This document shows, piece by piece, positions 10,199 to 14,885 of a stretch of 14,885 nucleotides of DNA. Position 1 is the first letter of the stretch. Every line of letters begins with the position of its first letter. The stretch is from positions 1 through 14,885 of the forward strand of contig JADNRX010001078.1 in the NCBI GenBank assembly GCA_015501595.1, written 5' to 3'. A program made the position numbers and the translations under genes. The notes beneath the pieces were generated by a model that made no database searches, had not been told where the DNA came from, and saw nothing but the letters and a program-made list of their open reading frames with translations. The DNA comes from Hymenopellis radicata. Lineage: Eukaryota > Basidiomycota > Agaricomycetes > Agaricales > Physalacriaceae.

Positions 10199-10214
10199 GG
10201 TCACAGCTGTGACC
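10199..10214. promoter_or_regulatory. 16-bp perfect palindrome GGTCACAGCTGTGACC
   Basis: The sequence equals its own reverse complement over all 16 bases. Its centre is the E-box CAGCTG (bHLH type), flanked by GGTCAC/GTGACC half-sites. It ends 21 bp before the nucleoporin ATG, so it may act as a dimeric-factor operator or lie in the 5' leader. Confidence 0.5.
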
Positions 10215-10234
10215 ATCATCCTTGTTTCGCCACC

Positions 10235-13200
10235 ATGTCCTGGTCCAGCTCAAACGGCTCCGAGAGCCGCAGGCGGTCGCAGAAGACGCCCTCTGCGCGG
10301 CGGTTGGTCAGAAAAAGCTCGTCGTTATTCTCGACACTTCAGAGCTTTGTTCCTGCTCCTTTGTCGCGCCTTTTCAGCGGCGGGCCCGACGAGTTTGATG
10401 ACTCCAAGGACGACATGGGCAAACGGAGGCGAGTCGAAGGAGGGCAGAATGAGCCGGCTGTGGCGATGATGGAGGATGGTCCGGCGCCGGCCAAAAAGTT
10501 GCGGAGAAAGAGTCCAGACAGGCAGCCACAATACCGCCTGAGCGCCTATCTCGATCCCCCCGCAGCCGCCTTTAACCACCAGCCAAACGTCTACACCAAC
10601 CCTGGCATACACTCACTTAATGTCCCCTGCCTACTGCCGATATTCCCCGTAATGAACCGCGTACCACCCTCTCTCCCCTCCGCAACCAGTTCAGCAGCAG
10701 CCTTAGAACCATGTCCGTAGATCCGCCCCAGTCCAGCTCCTTCAGTCAGCGCCTGAACCGTGACGTCTCCATGCGCAATGCCTCCTCTTTTGCCCTTCGT
10801 GACCAGTCGATGGAGCCTCCGGCTGGCTCGTCTCTCATACGTCCTCTCAATTTCTCCCGCGACACCTCCCTTCCTCGTGCGAACAGTGGCCTGTTCCGCA
10901 TGCGTACCTCGATGACCCCGCAGCCTCCTCGCGAGGTTTCTGAGCCACCCACTCTTAATTCTCTCGGCTCTAAACCGGTATTTGTTCGTACCCCCACCGT
11001 CGAAGCCAGTACCACCAGCAGAACCTTGCCTACTTTGGGAGATATTGCTGATGACCATCGCAGGGTGAGTTTCATCGAAATAGTATTTTGTGGCGCCAAC
11101 TAAATATGCTGTAAAGACTCAATCTCCCGTCCGACAACACAGTTCGGCTTCCCTTCTTTTCTGTACCCAACCCTCGACTCAGCTCAAAGGTCCATTCGTT
11201 TTTTTTTCGCTCTCGTATTCTCCTTCTCATACCTCTACAGCTCGTCCCGTCAACAAAGCGACGCGCGCTCTCCAGGACCTTGATGCCTATAAAACGCCGC
11301 TCCAGCCTACTCGCATCCGTGAAAGCAAGTCTCAATTTGGCTTCGCTGCCGACCCTACGGATATGTTCAGTCGTAAAAAGTCGTATCAAAGGATGCCGGG
11401 TGCACGTGGCCCAGAAGCTAAAAGTGCTCACAAGGCCAACAAGACCAAACCCTATGCTGGTGAAGCCGGTATCAAAAAACATCTTGCTCGCAACAAGCTT
11501 GCAGTCGCTGAGGAGCAGCAAGCCGCCGCCGAAGCTCATACTCCCTTGCGTAAGGATGACGAATCCATGCCAGCTGACGCAAAGCCCGCATCAGAACCGC
11601 TCAAGGAAGTGAAGCTTCCAGATGACAAGGGGGAGACATTCAAACCGATTGACAAGAAGAGCACCATCCCATCGCAGTCATCACTCCGTGTAGGACGCAC
11701 TTTCACGTCTCGTAATCACATCGATCGTCCGGCTGCGAGACCTGGAAAGTCCAAGTTTTCGGCTTCATTTGACGAGGACGATGAAGATAAGGATGACGAG
11801 GAGTCCAAGAAGGAACGTGAAATGATGGAAGAGGCAGCGAAACGTGTTCCCATTTTCACCATGCCGACAAGCTTTAGTTTTGCGAAGGATGTAAGTTCGG
11901 CTCTCATCTTCAGTTTCCATGTGATCCTTATGAATTCCCAGACGTCACCCATCCAGAACGCGGAGACTGCTAAGGAACCACCTATCCCATCCCTTCCATT
12001 CTCTATCGCGGGCTCTTCATCGGCTGTCTTTGGCAAATCGGCGGTCGCGACTCCGTCTGTCGGGCCAGCCGAGTCTAACCAACCAACACCTGCGGCTCCC
12101 GTCGCTGTTGGAAGTAGTGCCGATCTTCCTACCACTTCTGGTGCTGTCCCGAACTTTTTCAGCAACAGCAAGACGCCTGCTCCAGCTCCGGTTGCCCCTG
12201 TGAACTTTTCACTTCCTGTACCAGAGTCGGCTCAGTCGGTGCCTTCTCTACCATTTGCGCTTGCGCCGAAACCTGCTCCAGTAGCTGTCAACAATGCAGA
12301 TGATGGGAAGGAGCCACAGGGCACACAGGGCCGTCCCTTTACCTTCGGCGCTCCAGCGACGGAAACGCCAATGTCCGCCGCTTTCGGTGCATCGACAGTG
12401 TCGGGTTCATTGTTTGGTCAGCAGAAGAACGAGGGTAATGCACCGGCACCACCCTCCAAGTCGTTGTTCGCCCCCCAAAGTGATGCCAAACCTTCGCTTT
12501 TCTCATTTTCCAAGCCTTCTGTGCCGGAGAGCCCAGCCGAAGTACCAAAGCCTGTAGGGGGAAACTCTTCGGAGTCTCAGAGAGCTGCACAGACTCTTTT
12601 TGGTGTCGCGGCCGCTGCTCCCGCTGCTACCAATTTCTCGTCCAAACCCGCCGGGTCAACCTCCTCGCCATTCATGTTCGGTGCTCTTAAAACAGATGCA
12701 CCTCCAGCATCCACAGGCATGTTCACATTTGGAGGGCCCAAGGTGGCTACAACTACAAGTGAGGCGCCTGCTGTTGACCCTTCGAAGAGCTTTGCCTTTG
12801 GCACATCTTTACCAACGCCCAAGGAAGATGCACCAGTAAAGGCACCTTTTAGCTTTGGTGCCCCAACGCCGACGACCGAAGCTCCCAAGTCGGCTTTCGC
12901 CTTTGGCGCAGCCAAGGAGGACACACCAAAACAGCCGGCCTTCTCGCTGGGGCAATCTACTGCTCCTCAGAGCAATGGAGCAAGCCAGGATCCCCCGAAG
13001 ACTGCTTTTGCCTTTGGGTCATCGTCTACGACTCAAGCGAACGGCGCCTTTAGTTTTGGTGGCCCACTCAGCGCCCCTCCTGTGGCGGATGGGGGAGAGA
13101 AGAAAGGTTTTGCTTTTCCCTCTCCTACTACTGCCCCTGCGAGTCCTGCCACAGGATTCTCTTTCGGCAACGGGTCTACCAGCGTGGATGCGCCTAAACC

Positions 13201-14032
13201 CTTTGCGTTTGGTTCATCTGCTCCAGCGCGTCCGGCTACGCCGCCCAACCAGGACATGGGCATGGACTCTATGGATGAAAGCCCTACACGAGACGTCTCC
13301 GCCCGAAGATAGCGGAGCCGCGACCTACGTTAGGCGGCGGTGGGTTCTCCTTTGGCAACCCGACTAGCTCTGGCTTCGGGGCTCAAACTAATGCACCTCC
13401 TACGTCCACCACCCCGACATTTAGCTTTGGAACGTCCTCCTCCTCGTCTCACCCCTTCGCGAAGACGGATAAGCCTGAAGAGACCAAGGGCGGATTCGGC
13501 GCCTTTGGACAATCCAATGGCAACTCTGGATTCTCGTTCAATCGCAAAGTCGAGGATCCTCCACGTCCAGCGACGGCTGGATCATTCTCTTTCGGCTCTC
13601 CTACTTCCGCACCCGCTTCTGGTACGGCGTTTCCTTTCGGTGGTCCTGGGAACAATAGTACGGGAAGTACGACGTTCGCGTCGGGCCCGTTATCTGCGCC
13701 CAATAGTCCATCCACGTTCAACAATGCCACTGCGTCCCCATCGTTCGCATTTGGTGCCCTTCCGACAACGACCAATCCCTTTGGTTTTGGGTCGCAGCCT
13801 GCTTCACCAGCGCCAGGCAACGCTGCCCTTCCCTCCTCTGTGTTTGGAGGTGGTTCGACCAACGGCTTCGGCGCGCCTGCTGGAGCCGCATCATCGAATC
13901 CTTTTGGAGCCCCGACCACGCCTTCTGCATCTAGTGGGGAAATCTGTTCACCATTGGTGCCGCCCCTTCCGCCGCCCTCGGTGGCGCTAGGCAGATCAAG
14001 AACTGCCTAACCGCCGGGCTGCCAAGCGCTAG
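10235..14032 (+). CDS. FG-repeat nucleoporin, nuclear-basket Nup1/Nup153-like; 3' end out of frame
   Basis: The start is CACCATG at 10235. The best splice model is 10235-10648, 10690-11064, 11117-11189, 11241-11890 and 11942-onward, open for 960 aa to a TAG at 13310-13312. The N-terminus is basic with an amphipathic stretch (SLFSTLQSFVPAPLSRLF), as in membrane-anchored basket nucleoporins, then NLS-like GKRRRVEGG and KKLRRKSPDR. A conserved-looking middle follows (FSRKKSYQRMPGARGPEA, ANKTKPYAGEAGIKKHLA), then an acidic stretch and PTSFSFAKD. From about 12000 on there are many FG, FSFG and FAFG repeats, which bind karyopherins in the pore. The FG frame continues past the TAG one base off, from about 13303 (EPRPTLGGGGFSFGN) to about 13940. 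It then shifts again to LFTIGAAPSAALGGARQIK and once more to LPNRRAAKR with a stop at 14030-14032. The basic tail resembles the Nup1 karyopherin-binding end. As read, the product is truncated by about 240 residues. Confidence 0.8.
11190..11240 (+). other. 51-nt intron without in-frame stop in the nucleoporin gene
   Basis: Donor GTCCAT, long pyrimidine run, acceptor CTACAG. Splicing joins AAAG to CTCGTCCC and gives QLKARPVNKATRALQDLD. The length is a multiple of three and the intron holds no stop in the reading frame, so retention would insert 17 residues rather than end the protein. Confidence 0.65.
11891..11941 (+). other. 51-nt intron without in-frame stop in the nucleoporin gene
   Basis: Strong donor GTAAGT and acceptor CCCAG. 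Splicing joins FSFAKD to TSPIQNAETAKE. Like the intron at 11190-11240, it is 51 nt with no in-frame stop, so a gene finder could wrongly keep it as coding. Confidence 0.75.
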
Positions 14033-14453
14033 GTGCTCTACCTTTCCCAAAATCATTTTCTCCTGACATTATCTTCCTTTTTCTTGCATTCAACCATACA
14101 TCCAGCCATTATCTATAAACTGCAAGCGCCGTCATATATCTTGTCCTCACTTATCATCCACCCATCCTGTTTGTTATATCTTTCTTCTTCGGTTTCCATG
14201 GAGTTATATTCGATCCACTGTATCACGTTAGGGATTTCTCATCGCAGGCTCAAGGCCGCATCAGACGCATCTGGCTCAAGGCCAACATCAGCACATACAA
14301 TCACCATTTCTTTCTCGTATAACTCATTCACCATGCTATACATATAATCATTGTTTCTGTTTCATTTGTATCATACTCCAATCAATTGCCACTTGTGGTA
14401 TATCTCGTGCACATAGTGGGTTTCTAAGATACAGTGAGGGGAAGTAACAACAA
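14033..14453. other. Convergent 3' region between nucleoporin and CWC15
   Basis: About 420 bp of pyrimidine- and AT-rich sequence between two converging genes, probably holding both 3' untranslated regions. The plus-strand open frame here (104 aa) is low in complexity and shows no motif. I see no other feature. Confidence 0.5.
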
Positions 14454-14885
14454 TTACTGAGAGACGAGTGAATCAGGCTTTTTGTGAAAGCAACGCTAAC
14501 GAGACTTACCTTTATGAATTTGGCCATGAATTTCCTGGAAGCCATGAGCCATGTTCGATCTCCATAAAGTGAATACGCACTTGTGGAACTCTGTCCGTAG
14601 CAAATCGTTGACAAACTGACCTTGGCCCTTGTTACGAGTGTCCATGGCCTGGTTCTTGAATATTAAGTCTGGTTAGAAAGTTGTGATGAGTACGGTATAA
14701 CATCATTGACAAGTAACCTCACCATCGTCCCAGCGTCGCTTCACAGAGAACGTTCCCGGCGCTGTTGTGTTAATTCCGGTTGGCGCCTGACCCAGCGCGG
14801 CCGCAAGATTGAGTAACGGGTTTGCAGTCGCGATTTCTGCCTCGCGCGATGCCGCCTGAGACGCGGATGCCTCGCGTTCTTGGCG
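14454..14885 (-). CDS. CWC15: Spliceosome component Cwc15/Cwf15, C-terminal part (5' end beyond window)
   Basis: Exons by reading: 14885-14723 (partial), 14668-14581, 14534-14510, and the stop codon at 14456-14454. Introns are 14669-14722, 14535-14580 and 14457-14509, all GT-AG. The spliced protein reads NPLLNLAAALGQ, then SVKRRWDDDLIFKNQA, then FVNDLLRTEFHKKFMAKFIK and stop. This is the signature end of Cwc15/Cwf15 (WDDDVVFKN...FVNDxLRSEFHKKFMxKYIK). Cwc15 is a mostly unstructured subunit of the Prp19-associated (NTC-related) complex in the activated spliceosome, acting in the nucleus. An Ala/Glu/Arg-rich stretch (QEREASASQAASREAE) comes before it. The N-terminus, promoter and start lie off the right edge. 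The gene converges on the nucleoporin gene. Confidence 0.92.
14457..14509 (-). other. Intron directly before the CWC15 stop codon
   Basis: GTAAGT donor after the final Lys codon and a TCTCTCAG acceptor followed at once by TAA. Splicing ends the protein exactly at the conserved FIK terminus. Without splicing, the frame would add about 50 unrelated residues. Confidence 0.75.

Larger units (their letters stand above)
10128..10234. promoter_or_regulatory. Compact bidirectional promoter between YME2 and the nucleoporin gene
   Basis: Only 107 bp separate the two ATGs, which point away from each other, so both genes must be controlled from here or from within each other's 5' ends. The stretch holds a perfect CRE-like palindrome (10167-10174) and a perfect 16-bp palindrome with an E-box core (10199-10214). 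There is no clear TATA box. The nucleoporin ATG has a CACCATG context. Confidence 0.7.

Noticed and set aside
10136..10234. Upstream in-frame ATG for the nucleoporin at 10136
   Set aside because: It would add 33 residues with no basket-Nup character and use up the divergent promoter; the ATG at 10235 has a better context.
13340..13990. Plus-strand 216-aa Arg/Leu/Pro-rich open frame
   Set aside because: Frame shadow of the FG-repeat tail; the neighbouring frame gives clear FSFG repeats.
14033..14347. Plus-strand 104-aa open frame
   Set aside because: AT/pyrimidine-rich 3' untranslated-type sequence between converging genes.

Overview
This is nuclear DNA from a filamentous basidiomycete, most likely an Agaricomycete. 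The genes are cut by many short introns (about 39-59 nt, GT...AG). An F-box protein with the class-typical N-terminal CxxCG motif and a degenerate C2/TPR-type gene sit beside single-copy housekeeping genes. I find no bacterial, viral, transposon, CRISPR or RNA-gene signal. No gene name here comes from a database search; names come from reading motifs in the spliced translations.

Layout, left to right: (1) 1-1577, minus: degenerate C2 + TPR protein gene, running off the left edge and carrying several apparent one-base losses. (2) 1580-2146, minus: a probable spliced gene I do not recognise. (3) 2509-3297, minus: intact 262-aa BTG/Tob-like protein with a TATA box upstream. (4) 3298-4128: intergenic. 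(5) 4129-5852, minus: 554-aa F-box protein whose first exon is only 10 nt. (6) 6120-6761, minus: LYR-motif protein, probably mitochondrial. (7) 6881-10127, minus: YME2 (mitochondrial escape protein 2), 14 exons, which I could splice into an uninterrupted 875-codon frame. (8) 10128-10234: a 107-bp divergent promoter with two perfect palindromes. (9) 10235-14032, plus: FG-repeat nucleoporin of the Nup1/Nup153 nuclear-basket type, whose 3' end is out of frame in this sequence. (10) 14454-14885, minus: C-terminal part of the spliceosome protein Cwc15, with the stop codon alone after the last intron; the gene continues past the right edge.

The genes do not form one pathway. YME2 and the LYR protein are both expected in mitochondria and lie in tandem 119 bp apart. 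YME2 and the nucleoporin share a very short bidirectional promoter. The most useful observations are the repeated apparent -1 shifts at short homopolymers in the nucleoporin and the TPR gene but not in YME2, the F-box gene or CWC15; the palindromic divergent promoter; and several small splicing peculiarities. I see no convincing new biological system here.
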